Notes under the pieces: model-generated
Seen by the model: the letters and a program-made list of their open reading frames with translations, nothing else
Database searches by the model: none
Told to the model about the DNA's origin: nothing
Program-made: the position numbers and the translations under genes
Part shown: positions 1-10,726 of the stretch, piece after piece
Numbering within the stretch: position 1 is the stretch's first letter
How the letters are laid out: each line of letters opens with the position of its first letter
Origin: Gnetum montanum
Taxonomy: Eukaryota > Streptophyta > Gnetopsida > Gnetales > Gnetaceae
NCBI GenBank assembly: GCA_015680685.1
Contig: MNCI01004181.1
Coordinates: forward strand, 70,483 to 132,482
Length of the DNA stretch: 62,000 nt
Direction of reading: 5' to 3'

Positions 1-1090
1 GATTAATAAATATTTTTAATTTTCTTTAATTTTACAACTTTTTGTTTTCCAGTTTTTCTTTTTTTCAACTTTTTGTTTTATCTGTTTGTGTGTTTGTATT
101 TTCATATTTTTGTAAGTAATCTCATCTATGAATAAAACACTCATGTGGATCGTTGGTTGAGATGTGTTTTATGTGATTAAGTCATGAGTGATCAATTATT
201 TGAAACAGTGAGCCCACTACATCCACTCATCCACTCTATAAATAAAGAGGGTCTGTTCATGGGTACAGTGATATTCTTGAAATTTCTAAAACTTATAATT
301 AATTCCATGTTCATTGTACCCAGAATGAAAAAGGATGGACCAAGAGGGAATGATTAGGGTGTGACATCAGGGGGACTTGTGGATTCTCTTTTGTGTCATC
401 TGTGGGTGTTATCATGCAACTTGGTTGTACTAAGATCCTTGTAGATCTAATGAAAAATGGGAGTAAGAGTAATCAAAAGGGCACTCGACAATCAAAAGTT
501 GTTCTAGGGGGTCCCACTGGAAAGACATGCACCCATGCCTGATGGTTGGCGGCTTCTCTAGATTCACTAAAGTGAAAAAAGAGAAGAGAAGAAAGAGAAA
601 AGAAAAAGGAAGTGCCATAAAATAAAAATCACTCCTCCCTTGTACTAAACGCCAAGTGATCGTACGCCTTGTTGTTATGGTACTCTCATAGTTGTTCATC
701 ATGGGATGAAACAATGCGATGTCACTGATTAGAAGGATGGACTTGGTCCTGATCTTGGAACGATGGGTTAATGACACCTTAATCATGCTTTTCACGCAGG
801 ATTCATTGTACCCTGGGTCAGTTACCTCATGCCCCGATTTCTACGATCCCTTTCTATACTTCGTCTCATCTCATTGTTCGTGTAATTGTAGCTCGTGTCC
901 CGTGTAACATAAAATTTTCATCTCATTCCGGTGATATTTACATGTGTGTGTTTTGTGGAGTTAGTGCAGATTACATTTAACCCTTCTAGTGCCCACGGAC
1001 ACTTTAAGTGTGATTACACAAGGGCATAATAGGTTGAAACCTGCTTTGGGGAGGACCCACTTGTGTAATTTTGTTGTAATCTTCATTAAT
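1..1090 (+). other. Conserved non-coding region between pol and ORF3 (element D)
   Basis: This stretch has no frame shared with its relatives but matches in blocks the same position in elements F, C, G and A: a T-rich tract (1-115), a GAGCCCACTACATCCACTC block (211-230), a GTGACATCA block (361-369), a GGAAAGACATG...CCATGCC block (519-540) and a CTTTGGGGAGGACCCACTTG block (1045-1064). Open frames on either strand here (for example 430-795 minus and 719-907 plus) are not kept in the other copies, so I regard the region as non-coding. It may be a UTR, an RNA element or an enhancer; its role is unknown. Confidence 0.7.
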
Positions 1091-1517
1091 TCTCTAGCTA
1101 GAACACACAATCTCTTACCCTCAGCTTAATTTTTCAATTGATTTTCTTTCCCTTATTACCATCACATAGCCTTTTTCTCTACCATCTGAGGTCCTTATTG
1201 ATAAATTCCACACCATCATAATTTTCATGCCTTCAGAACTAGTTGAATCACCTTGGAATCCTTTAACAATCGTTCATATGTCCTTAGTTTACAATGTTTA
1301 ATTTCAAAAACATATAAAAAAAATTCGGTACATTCTCTAAGTGCCCTCACTTCAATATATACATGACCCCCCTGTGCTAATCAATGCAGGGGAAGTTTTT
1401 CAAATTTCTCTCTACGACTTGCGATTGCGCGTCCCTTGCTTTCATATCCATAACTCGCTCGCTGGTACTCCGAATTTCATTCCGTTTGAACCTATTTGAA
1501 CCCGGAGTGTTCAGCTT

Positions 1518-1528
1518 AGTCGTGGGGG
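1518..1528 (+). other. Internal polypurine-tract-like motif (ii), element D
   Basis: AGTCGTGGGGG here is identical to the 3' polypurine tract at 2612-2622. The same motif lies upstream of ORF3 in F (12525-12535) and, decayed, in G (50439-50448). Confidence 0.6.
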
Positions 1529-1837
1529 AGAGGGTACATGCTGAATAGCATATAAATTTTTTGTACATGCCGAATAGTGCATAAATTTTTTGAAATTCAT
1601 CATCACCCAAAGGACATATTTAAGGGTAATTAGTTCTAAAATTAAGAATAAAATGTGTCAAAAACAATTTCATCCCCTTAGCTATACCAGAAAATTAAAT
1701 TGGGAAACCACCTAAGCAAAGAGGACTCAACATTATAATCTTTCAGGGACATGTTCTTCCAATAATTAACATCACACGGAAATAAAGTAAATCTATTAAG
1801 GCAAGTAGTAAGGTATAACCTAACTTTGGTAACAACC

Positions 1838-1867
1838 TTACTAATGATTGGTCCCGTGTGATTGCAG
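1838..1867 (+). promoter_or_regulatory. Candidate branch site and 3' splice acceptor of ORF3 (D)
   Basis: TTACTAATG (branch A at 1844) is followed 23 nt later by TGATTGCAG, and the ORF3 ATG starts at the next base. The same arrangement is present in elements C, F and G. A spliced message is inferred, not shown. Confidence 0.5.
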
Positions 1868-2463
1868 ATGGTCCTGAAACGTGGACAACAGGAAGGTCCT
1901 GCTCAAGGTGCGATCGAATGATCTCAGAGAGGTGGAAGACACGATCCTACCAGACAACATGCAGAACAGGAGGAACAATCATTCAACTTTCATCAAGAAG
2001 ATCCTCCTACCATACGGTTTGGGCAGGCAGAAGCAGGAGATACCCTCTCTGAAAGCAGTGCCTGGTACTTAGGGGAAATGTACCAATTTTGGCACAACAA
2101 AGAAGAAGGCACCATAGTTAACAATTGTGGTGTGACTATTGATTTCTCTGTTCAAGCCATTCTGGAAGTATTAAACCTTCCGAATACAGGGCCAAAGGTT
2201 GCTCAGAACCAGCTGGACACTTTCAGAACTGAGCAACTTAATAAACTATTGACAGAGAATAAAAGGGTGGCAGAAGAAAAAGAGAAGGCTTTCTGGGTTG
2301 CCTCTATGGCACAAGTGCAAACTTACATGCATGCCAAGGCACTCAAGGCCTTACAAGAGGAGAAACTCCAGGCTGTACTTCAATGCTATCAAATCCCAGA
2401 CTTGGAGCACAAGAAAAGGGAAAGACACCTATGGAGGAGCCACCGCCACCTGGAACTACATGA
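1868..2463 (+). pseudogene. ORF3 of element D, short form, frameshifted
   Basis: ORF3 is the extra frame that Athila-like elements carry between pol and the 3' LTR; its function is unknown (env-like by position only). The start at 1868 matches ORF3 of C and F (M-x-x-K-R-G type start). The best open part (from 2078) reads MYQFWHNKEEG, then GVTIDFSVQAI and VLNLPNTG, a pattern that resembles plant-mobile or plant-transposon domains of the form G-V-x-I...L-x-L-P. A lysine/glutamate-rich coiled-coil stretch follows. In a shifted frame the end is MEEPPPPGTT then TGA at 2461-2463, the same end as in C and F. About 2 kb found in C, E and G between the LP motif and the coiled coil is missing. At least two frameshifts are present. 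Confidence 0.6.
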
Positions 2464-2611
2464 GTTCCACCATTTTTGTAAATATTCTGTGTGTTGTGTC
2501 TTTGTTTTGTTTTCTTCCCACACTGCGGCATCATCCCATTTCTTTTTCCAGTTAATAATCCCATACCTATCCACTGTGTAATCACTGTAACTCGAGGACG
2601 AGTTTTCATTC

Positions 2612-2624
2612 AGTCGTGGGGGTA
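2612..2624 (+). other. 3' polypurine tract of element D
   Basis: AGTCGTGGGGGTA lies directly before the TGATGA start of the 3' LTR, which is where plus-strand DNA synthesis is primed in LTR elements. It is preceded by CTCGAGGACGAG, a short near-palindrome also found in F. Confidence 0.75.
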
Positions 2625-3696
2625 TGATGAGACCTGAATTGCTCATAGTGCTGGCGGTCGCCTTAAGGCACCCACGTTAAGGCACCCACGATAAGGCACC
2701 CCTGTTGTATCATGGGTCGTGTTGTATCATGAGCCGCGATATCGCGTCCGCGATATCGCGTACACGATATCGCGTCCTTCCCTACGATATCGCGTACGCG
2801 ATATCGCAGTCCGCCGCCATGTCTATAAATAAGAGGCGGCACCCCCTTGTTTGGGGATCCCAGTTTTAGTGTAGCGAAGCTCTGGCAGTTTGATCCCTCC
2901 AGAGTTAGAATTTTCCCGTGTCTGCCCGCAGTGTGGTGAATGTGATTGTACGGTGTCTTTATTCGAGTGTGCCGTACTTGGACACGCACATGACCGGCAA
3001 TAAAGATCGAGATTACTTCATCATTGCAGCATTCACTTAGTTTATTTATTGTTATTTATTTCATGTTATTTATTGCTTTCATAGCGCGGTGTAAGTACGA
3101 CTTGACTACGAGCATCTACGGGTGTGTACGGCTAGTTAAGGAATCGGTTGCTCATCGCGAGTAGTTTCTCATCCTTAAACTCCTAGAAGCGGAACGAGTA
3201 CGACTTGATTACGAGCATTTAAGTGTGACTGCTTGGTAGCCCAGTGGTGTAGCTAGGGGGATCTACGCTTGGTAACCCAGTGGCGTATTTGGGGTCTGCG
3301 CTTGGTAATCCCAGTGGCGTACCTAGGCCTATGCTTGGTAGTCCCAGTGGCAGTCATGCACGAAGTCCAAGATGTGTACGGTTGATCAAGGAATCGGTTG
3401 CTCGTCGCACTTAGGCTAGATTAGATTTCCTTACCCTTTCTCTCCTAGCTTAGCTTAGATAGTATTATTTTCCATTGCCATCAGGAGTAGTGTTAGAATT
3501 AGAACACATCATACACCTCATCTAGACTAAACCATACGTGACATATGCAAAACTAGTCTAAATGGGAAGACAGCGAACTGCGACCGAAGGCTAACTATCT
3601 AGATACCACAACTAGTCCATCTGCGGAGTTCGACGGGATCGCGCGTGCGACGCTCATTTCGTATGGTTGAGTGTAGGGATACCTCGCCACTCATCA
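2625..3696 (+). repeat. 3' LTR of element D
   Basis: This 1072-bp LTR starts TGATGAG and ends CTCATCA. U3 holds five GATATC-centred palindromes (2735-2808) and a TATA box TATAAATA (2824-2831). The downstream part has four GCTTGGTA units (3231, 3267, 3300, 3333). It is longer than the LTRs of F partly because a segment with ACGACTTGA-TACGAGCAT and TGTGTACGG is partly duplicated (near 3092 and 3197; 3122 and 3373). CpG is frequent, unlike in the other LTRs. The next five bases, CCATG, would be its target duplication, but the 5' side is not in the window. Confidence 0.9.
2735..2831 (+). promoter_or_regulatory. U3 palindrome array and TATA box of the D LTR
   Basis: Five copies of a 12-bp palindrome around CGATATCG lie at 2735-2746, 2749-2760, 2763-2774, 2783-2794 and 2797-2808; the first two are perfect CGCGATATCGCG. 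Start-to-start spacing is 14, 14, 20 and 14 bp. TATAAATA follows at 2824. This looks like an enhancer with repeated binding sites for a dimeric protein. Decayed GATATC-like repeats are in the same place in the LTRs of A, C and F. Confidence 0.7.
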
Positions 3697-6362
3697 CCAT
3701 GCATGCAATGATACCTACACAAAAGGAGTAAGAATGGAATCTATGAGGTAGATTTCCACAACATGAATCAAGTAATTCATGTAAGACAAGATACTAGAAC
3801 TAAGATCCAATTTGGATGTGATCCTCCTCATAAAAGCATACCTAGAGAAGATCCAAACTAAGGAGACTTAGAGCTTAATTCTTCAAGAGCCCATCTTTAC
3901 ATCTTTCTTCGAGTTTACACCCCAAGAGGTTTGAGAACAATTACAAGCATTCCCTTTATGGCCAACCATATCAACCAATGAAGAATAATACATGGATAAA
4001 ATGTATGTTTTTTCGAAATGACCATCAGAAAGATGTAATTGTTAAAATCAAGGACATCATAATCTTTTACATTATTGAAGTAATTGTAGAAGCCCTGCTA
4101 CTTCCAAATGTGGAAAAATAAGTTACTAAAGTATCCACCAAGTCCAATGCTAAAATAAAGAAGGAATGGATACAAAGAAACTACGAAGTGGATAGAAAGA
4201 AGTTCATGTTCCTTACCTAGTTAGGTTGAAAATTTCACTTCAAAATGTCTCATACCACATTAATCCCATGATATGACTAAGCAAAGTTACGTCCTTTTCA
4301 GCATGGGCATGTGCAACACTCAATAGAAGATTTCTAGTCAACCTACCATAACTAATTTTCTTGGACATTGAGAAGTGTTTTAAGGAAAATGAAAAAGGCA
4401 TGAAGATATTCCTCTTTTCATGGCTTATTAGAAAACTATATAAAATGGAAGGGATAGCTTGTTACTCTAATGATGTCCTCCATAGAGAAATAATTACATC
4501 ATAGGAAAAAATGATGAAGAACAAATCATCACTAAGACTTCAAGAAAAGCTACCACATCTACCATTAGACACTAGGGTAGCAATAGGACATGCAAGGGCT
4601 AGAGTAGGAGTAGATGCACTAGGATCGTCCCATTAAGCACTTGCTAGAGGTGGAGGAGATTATTACCTTGTAATGAGTCACTTACAAGAAGTTTCTCAAA
4701 TAGTGATTTGGTAATGAGATGAGCTCTCTAACCTATTCACAACTTAAAAAAGCTAGGTCATGCTTCAAATGAACCTTGTGATGGAAGGAATTGTAGTCAC
4801 ATTGCCCATTAAATAATATCTTGAAATATCATGTAACACTATAGCTTTCTCAATTATGCTAAAATAGGAAGATGAAGCCATTGGGGTAATCATGTCATAC
4901 AAAGGACAAGAGACTACTACAAATGTGATGGCTGATTATATAGAAGAATCATTAAGAATTCATGTAGCACCATTAGTGGACTTTGTTGCTCTGATAGGCA
5001 TTCAAATGTTAGTAGGAACTAGGTCAAGGGATGCAAAAAGGATGAGTGCAGTATAACACAAGAAGATGTTAAATAGACTAGTGGGAGTTAGGCCAATAAT
5101 CCCAAATATCTTTAACATCCTTGAAGATGTTACTACAACCTAGTCTAAGCTCATCAAGATGAAGGAAAAGTTGGTCATAGCTAAGACTCAACTATAGCAA
5201 GTAGATTTGTTGAACCAACAATTAATAGATGAAGTAGTATGACTCCATGGCCAACTATTTGATCCAACCATCCATTAACTTAGCCTCATAAAGAATGACA
5301 AATTTAATCAACTAAAGGTTAAGTAGAAAAAGGTGGAGATGGAAAAAGAGAAAACCACTTGGATGCTTCCTTGTCAAATACAATGGTCAATGGATTAAAC
5401 AAGAGCATCACCAACTTAAAGAAGATGAATTAGGTTATTAGTGTAGAAAATAGGAGGTTGCGATATGTTGAATGAAAGAAGAACCATATGGAAGATTATG
5501 TTAATAATGTCTACGAGCTATTAGCCAAAGTCAATAAGGACACAAGTAGGTTGGTAGTAGAGAATAGAAAAATCTCTTGATGGAGAAGGTAACAGCAATT
5601 AGTAAAAAATTCACCATTGAGATCATCGCTTGGAAAAATAAGATCCTTAAGTACAAAAAGATAAAAAATCATTATAGGGAACAAGTGGGATTGTAGAAGG
5701 AAATCAATAAAAGGGATATCTTATTAGCAAAGGCCAAAGTCAATGAAGCCCTCTAATAACTCCAAGGTGACATGTGGCAATCCATTTTTTATGACCTAAA
5801 TGCCTACAATTAGGCTAAGATCAAAGGGAAGAAGCTGTAAATAGAAGAGATGACATGATATATGAAGCTTACCAACCTACGCTATGCTAACCCCATGATG
5901 CTAATTGCTGGCATACCTCACATAGAATTGGAAAAACAAGTAGCTAATTCATACCTATTGTATGAAAATAAACACAAGATTCACCATGAAACTCTATAGA
6001 AGCTACAATTTGCTAATTTATAATTGGAGGTATATAAGGCTACGTTACTCATCAATGGGACATTACCAAAAATATTGCCAAAAGGATGATCGATTACTAA
6101 GAACTCAAACAAACTATAAAAGCATTCAATATTCAGCATAGACATTTTGTAGGCTAGTTTGTCAATGCCCACAAAATATTTTCAACTATATCCTATTTGT
6201 GGGAACTGCCAACAACTGAAACTCTAAGTAAGATTGCTTTGAAAATTAGCAATCCTAAGAAAAAAGAGAAGAAAATGAGAGCCCTCATCAACACATTCTA
6301 GATGAAGAGTGTATAGTAGCAACAATAGATCAGTCGTAGGAACCACTAAAGCATAAGAAGTA
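3697..6362 (+). pseudogene. ORF3 of element E, long form, heavily decayed
   Basis: The sequence has no long frame but follows the plus-strand ORF3 of element G throughout. For example, GTTAAAATCAAGGACATC (about 4030) corresponds to 51170, and the AGCTAATTCATACCTATTGT stretch (about 5942) to 53104. The left end is cut by the insertion of D, so the start codon is lost. The inferred product is the long ORF3 type: an N-terminal domain, then several hundred residues of coiled coil. Many in-frame stops and indels make this a dead copy. Confidence 0.65.
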
Positions 6363-6599
6363 ATCACCACTAGGCATTACTTAAGGCATATGTCTTGAAC
6401 ATTTTTGTAGATTTTGTACAAATTTTTTCTAGAAGGATAATATGTCTAATTTTTTGTTAATTTATCAAATTATCAACACTCAAGTTAAGTCAAATTATGT
6501 TAATTAATCATTCAAATGATTACTTCCACATTTTTGAAAACAAACTTCCTCCCAATTTTGTTTAACTTGATGACAAGTTTTTAGTTAATTGTGGGGATT
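6363..6599 (+). other. ORF3 3' flank and polypurine tract of element E
   Basis: This is the AT-rich tail between ORF3 and the LTR. TTAACTTGATGACAAG (6561-6576) is the decayed form of the CTCGAGGACGAG signal of D and F. GTGGGGA (6591-6597) is the decayed polypurine tract. Confidence 0.55.
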
Positions 6600-6918
6600 C
6601 AATGAATAGTAGATTAGTTGATTGCATTAACACATCAACATTAATGTAGGCTTGGTTACATTAACATAGCATTGTTCATGTCATGTCAATAAATGCCTAT
6701 ATAAATGTATCACGTATTTCATCATGACATCATTTTGGTTATTTTGTGTAATGAAACTTTGCTAATTTGTAGTTGTAAACTTAGTATCAGTCAACAAGTG
6801 CCCATAGCATGATGTGAAATGATTGAACAAATTTCTTATTTGAGTGGTATGTACATGAACACACTCCATGACCAACAATAACAACTAAGATTATTTCATT
6901 CCATTACATCATTCTAAC
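6600..6918 (+). repeat. 3' LTR of element E, left part
   Basis: By alignment to the PPT/LTR junctions of D and G, the LTR starts at CAATGA (mutated TGATGA). A TATA-like CTATATAAATG lies near 6690. The LTR is cut by element F at 6919; its right part resumes at 14636. The last five bases (CTAAC) are the left target duplication of F. Confidence 0.65.
6914..6918. repeat. Left target-site duplication of element F (CTAAC)
   Basis: CTAAC directly precedes the TGATGAAG start of the F 5' LTR and is repeated right after the 3' LTR at 14636-14640. Five bp is the length expected for Ty3/gypsy integrase. Confidence 0.92.
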
Positions 6919-7875
6919 TGATGAAGCATTGGTTGGCTATGATGACATGGATGTGTCAAGGCAGATGCCTTGATGTATCTATTTGTAAAAATGCCATTTT
7001 TTTGTCCACCAATGATATTGTAGTTACGATATCGTATCTATGATGTCATAAATTCAATATTGTATCTCATAATATGCTATCGTAGATCCAATATCCTGGG
7101 ATGTGTGCAACCTATAAAGACAACATTGGGAGTGCATGCATTTAAAGAAATTTCATTCCATTCTTAGGCAAACTCTTGTAGTTTTTTTTCATAGCTTTAG
7201 CGATAGAGTGAATGCCCATAGTGTGGCATTGAGTAGTTGTATGGAATATTTATTTGAGTGAAGTGTACTTGGGCATAGTTCATGACCGGAAATAAAGATC
7301 GAGATTGCTTTTCATCATTGCAACATCCACTTAGTTTTACTATTTTACTTAGCATAGTTTTTATTTTTTTCTTAATTTAATCATTTACATTTCCAAGTAC
7401 TTTAATTTATTGTTTATTAGTAATGCGGAATGAGTACAACTAGTTTCGAGCATTTAAGTGTAATCGTTTGGTAATCCTAGTAGTGTTATTTCTTAGTTCA
7501 CCCAGTAGCATAACAGTTAGCAATCCAATAACAATTACATGAGCCTAAGTCATGTGTGATAAGCCAGGACTAAATGCTCATCACTCTAGGCTAGTTTAGA
7601 TTTACCTTTTTATTGTTAGTTAGATTAAATACTTAATTTCTCTATTATCATTAAGATTAGTTTAAGGTTACAACAACATCAATTATCATATGCCTCACTT
7701 TGGACTAAACCATACGTGACAAAGCTACCACTACTCCAAGTGGGAAGACAATGTCCTACAATCAATGCTTAACAATCTAGATGCCACAACTAGTCCCATC
7801 CATAGAATTCAACCAGATTGTGTGTGAACACTTATGATTCATATGGTTGGGTGTAGAGGTACTTGTCACTCATCA
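6919..7875 (+). repeat. 5' LTR of element F
   Basis: This 957-bp LTR runs from TGATGAAG to CTCATCA. Decayed GATATC/GATATTG repeats lie at about 7010-7090, a TATA-like TATAAAGA at 7113-7120, and GGTAATCC-type repeats in the downstream half (about 7470-7540). It pairs with 13683-14635. Confidence 0.93.
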
Positions 7876-7876
7876 T

Positions 7877-7894
7877 TGGCACCATTGCCAAGGA
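7877..7894 (+). other. Primer binding site, tRNA-Asp type (element F)
   Basis: TGGCACCATTGCCAAGGA starts one base after the LTR. It matches the complement of the plant tRNA-Asp 3' end at 14 of 18 positions; all four differences are G to A. Confidence 0.8.
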
Positions 7895-7992
7895 TGGTGC
7901 TAATTATCTAAACTAGTTGTATCATAAATGATTGTTGTTAAGGTATTAATGATTTATCTTTCAAAAAATATTAAGTCACACACGTTAAAACC

Positions 7993-9990
7993 ATGTCTTC
8001 TTCACATAAGACTAATAATGCATCATATGATGAAAACACTAATAGGAGAAATGATAGGATCTATATTGAGAAAAATTGAAGTAAAAAACCACAAGCAAGG
8101 GTTTCCTATGCTCATTTGTACCCTTACTACACTCAAAGACTACATTCAACTGATGCAGACAACCCTAGAGGAGATGGAGTAAGTCTTAGAACAAGGAGGG
8201 ACTCAAGGCCTAAGATCTCCTATAAACCTAGAAAAGATATATCAAGGGATCATAGGGGGAGATATTGCATCCATGGAAATTCTCCTAGTTCACCATCTTC
8301 CTCTTCCTCTTCCACATCTAATTCTGACGAAGATGAATGGAGGTATAGAAATAGAGCTCCACTAAGGGGTCAAGATGATGATAGAAATAGAAATAGATGA
8401 GAGCATCAAAGTAAGCATAGACAAAATCATCATAATTAGATAAATAGAAATAAAAATCATTACTATGATGTTTCTGATAATGATGAACCATTGTTGGCTA
8501 CTAGGAGCATGATGTAGATGATGGAGGCAGTTAGAATATCCCAAAAGCATCAAAGGGAAAGTCACATCGAAAGGATTGATATAAATAACATCCCTAAATT
8601 TGTAGGAGGCTATAACTGTAATCCACAACATCACCTACAAGCCTTCCATGATGTCTGCACCTTGTAGAACATTAAGAGTAAGTGGCAAAAGCTTAAGCTC
8701 TTTTCTAAGACACTAGTTAATGAAGCTGAAAGTTGGTATAAATCATTGGAACCAGATTCAATCCATTAATGATCCACAATGCTGGAACTCTTCAATAAGA
8801 AATACCAAACCTATGCAAGAGGGTCTAATCTAAGGAAACAAATCCAAGGATGAACATAAGAAAAACATGAATTCTTGGACATGGCATTGGATAGATACTA
8901 TTCACCACTACATAGATGTCCAGGCCATGATTTCTCTCAAAAAGAGCAGCTTTTCCACATCATAGATGGACTTCATAACCAAATGAGAGAGACCCTTGGG
9001 ATTTATGCCCAAGGTCAATTGTCCCAATTGAAAGCCCATCAAATACAAAGCTAATCAAGTGGGTGGCAAAAGAAGAAGGAGAGTTGTGTAAACTAGTGAA
9101 TGTAGAGGAATATAAATAGGATCCAACTCTTCAAAAGAAGTGGATCCATGTCTATGATGAGGAAAAAGAGGTAGCTCTTGATGAGGTGATTTCACAACAA
9201 GCCTTGCCAATACAAATATCTATCAATGAGCTTGAAGTAAGGATAGATAAGATGTGGAAGTTGATAAATGATAAAGTTACAACCTGTGTGAAAACCATAA
9301 AGGAGATAATAACACAATAAGAATATAGTGAGCAGAGCAAGAAGAGGAAAAAGAACAAAGAAATAGGTAGGAACACTTATTAGTAAAAAGGGAAAATAAC
9401 TATAGAAGAAGAGGTTGTAGACTCAACCACAGAAAAGGATGATGGATGTGACATCTGCTTATATGACCATCCAAATGTGTATTACCTAGTCATGGTACAT
9501 CTACGTGAGTATTGGGCTTTTGCTTTGAATCCCAAGTTCATACAAAAGAAAATGCTTATGAAATTACCTTAATTACAAGGTAATTATAGATAGTCCTCCA
9601 ACCAACCATACTATCCTAGTGGGACTTCTTACCAGCCTCAACACTATTATCAAATATAGTGGCAAAACCCATAGTCATGGGGGAGGTCATCATCAAACTA
9701 GCGCTACCCGTACTACTAGCTAGACCCATATGGATATTACATTCAACAAATTGTTTCTCCAAATGATTTTACTTCCTCTACCTTGAATCACTACTATCAC
9801 TCTCCCGAATATCATCAACCTGCAGCATCCCCTATGGGATCACCATCTCAAACCTCTTATCCTCCGCAACCTCCTCAATATTCTTATAATTCCCCCCACC
9901 ATATGTCACCGCCAACAACATAGGAAGGATTGACACCACAACAAAGGATTCGCCAACAACATAAGTTCAATGGAAGAATGCCACTTGTGC
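7993..9990 (+). pseudogene. gag of element F (nonsense and frameshift mutations)
   Basis: Gag forms the particle that packages element RNA. The start at 7993 (MSSSHKTNN) matches the MSSS start of B and G. The frame stays open to 8400 with one stop, including a serine run followed by acidic residues (8281-8340). The retrotransposon gag core is next, with the AESWYKSLEP motif at about 8724-8753. A zinc-knuckle-like CDICLYDH lies at 9447, its last cysteine lost. From 9590 to 9930 comes a proline/tyrosine/glutamine-rich stretch with YGYY and PPQPPQYSY. Several stops interrupt it, so no full product is possible. Confidence 0.8.
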
Positions 9991-10726
9991 TATGAACATA
10001 CAAGTAAATGATAATGTTAGTAGATCTAAGAAAAAGTCTCAAAAATGTCATTCCCTTAGGATAGGTTCCTCACATGGGCACAAAACTCATAGATCTACTA
10101 ACTCATCTAAACCAGCACAACGCCAACCTAGTGCAACATCCTTCCTTACCAAAATAATGTCTAACAATCCTACACAAGAGCTAACACCCATTACCACTCC
10201 AGTGCAAAACAAGATAGATAAACTTATCATTGTAAGGAGATAAGCAATTCCATGCATTACTACTAAAAGAAAAGAGTGCAATTGTGGACCGACACTCTAG
10301 AACGTCAACACAGTTACCATTTTAGTCCACAACAACAACAATAAATAAACAGTGTGTGCAACCAAAAGAGCAGAGGCCACCAAACTAATAGGCACCTTGT
10401 GACCACTAATTGAGAACCAACAACTATCTAACACATGCATGAAAACATTTGAAACACCTATTAATTCCCAATCTAAGAAGATGACTCCAACTAAGGGCCC
10501 AAAAATGAAACAATTAACTCATAGTCATACACCAAAGGGAAAAGAAAATAAGAACTTAAATGATCATAACTCCACTACCATTAAAATTATATGGGATAAT
10601 AATAAAAAAGTTACATTACTAAAGATGATCAGTGAACCACGTACAGTGTATGACCCAAGAGATTTAGGAAGCATTTTCCTAACACTCATTCATGAATTTA
10701 GTCATGGGGGAGATACTTTACTTTGA
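9991..10726 (+). pseudogene. Gag-linked tail of element F (protease missing)
   Basis: A short part (9992-10243) is rich in serine, lysine and glutamine. After it the sequence jumps to the region that follows protease in other copies (ECNCG, equivalent to GCNCV in B). The protease active-site segment seen in A, B, C and G is absent, so this is an internal deletion. The last part (10439-10726) encodes TIKIIWDNNKKVT, then YDPRDLGSIF and HEFSHG before a stop. The same tail follows protease in element A (56180-56368), so it was coding in their ancestor. I know no family for it. Confidence 0.55.
10700..10710 (+). other. Internal polypurine-tract-like motif (i), element F
   Basis: AGTCATGGGGG lies at the end of the tail frame and just before the T-rich tract. 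It is identical to the true 3' polypurine tract of G (53785-53795). Confidence 0.6.

Larger units (their letters stand above)
1091..1867 (+). other. Leader segment upstream of ORF3 in element D
   Basis: This is non-coding sequence between the conserved blocks and ORF3. It has a TATA-like AATATATACATG (1354-1365), the internal AGTCGTGGGGG motif (1518-1528), and two copies of a 29-bp unit starting at 1534 and 1563, each with TAAATTTTT. It ends in a splice-acceptor-like signal at 1838-1867. No gene is seen in it. Confidence 0.5.
1..3696 (+). mobile_element. Element D: 3' part of an Athila-like Ty3/gypsy retrotransposon
   Basis: The element enters from the left edge and holds, in order, the non-coding region that follows pol, a shortened ORF3, a polypurine tract and a complete 3' LTR. 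The 3' end is set by a TGATGAG...CTCATCA terminal inverted repeat (2625, 3696). Beyond 3696 the sequence changes at once to the ORF3 of another copy (element E), so D is inserted in E. The 5' half and the other target duplication lie outside the window. Its LTR is unusually rich in CpG compared with the other copies, which suggests it is the youngest insertion here. Confidence 0.88.

Noticed and set aside
430-795. 121-codon minus-strand open frame in the non-coding region of D
   Set aside because: The equivalent place in F, C, G and A has no such frame; the sequence is conserved in non-coding blocks instead.
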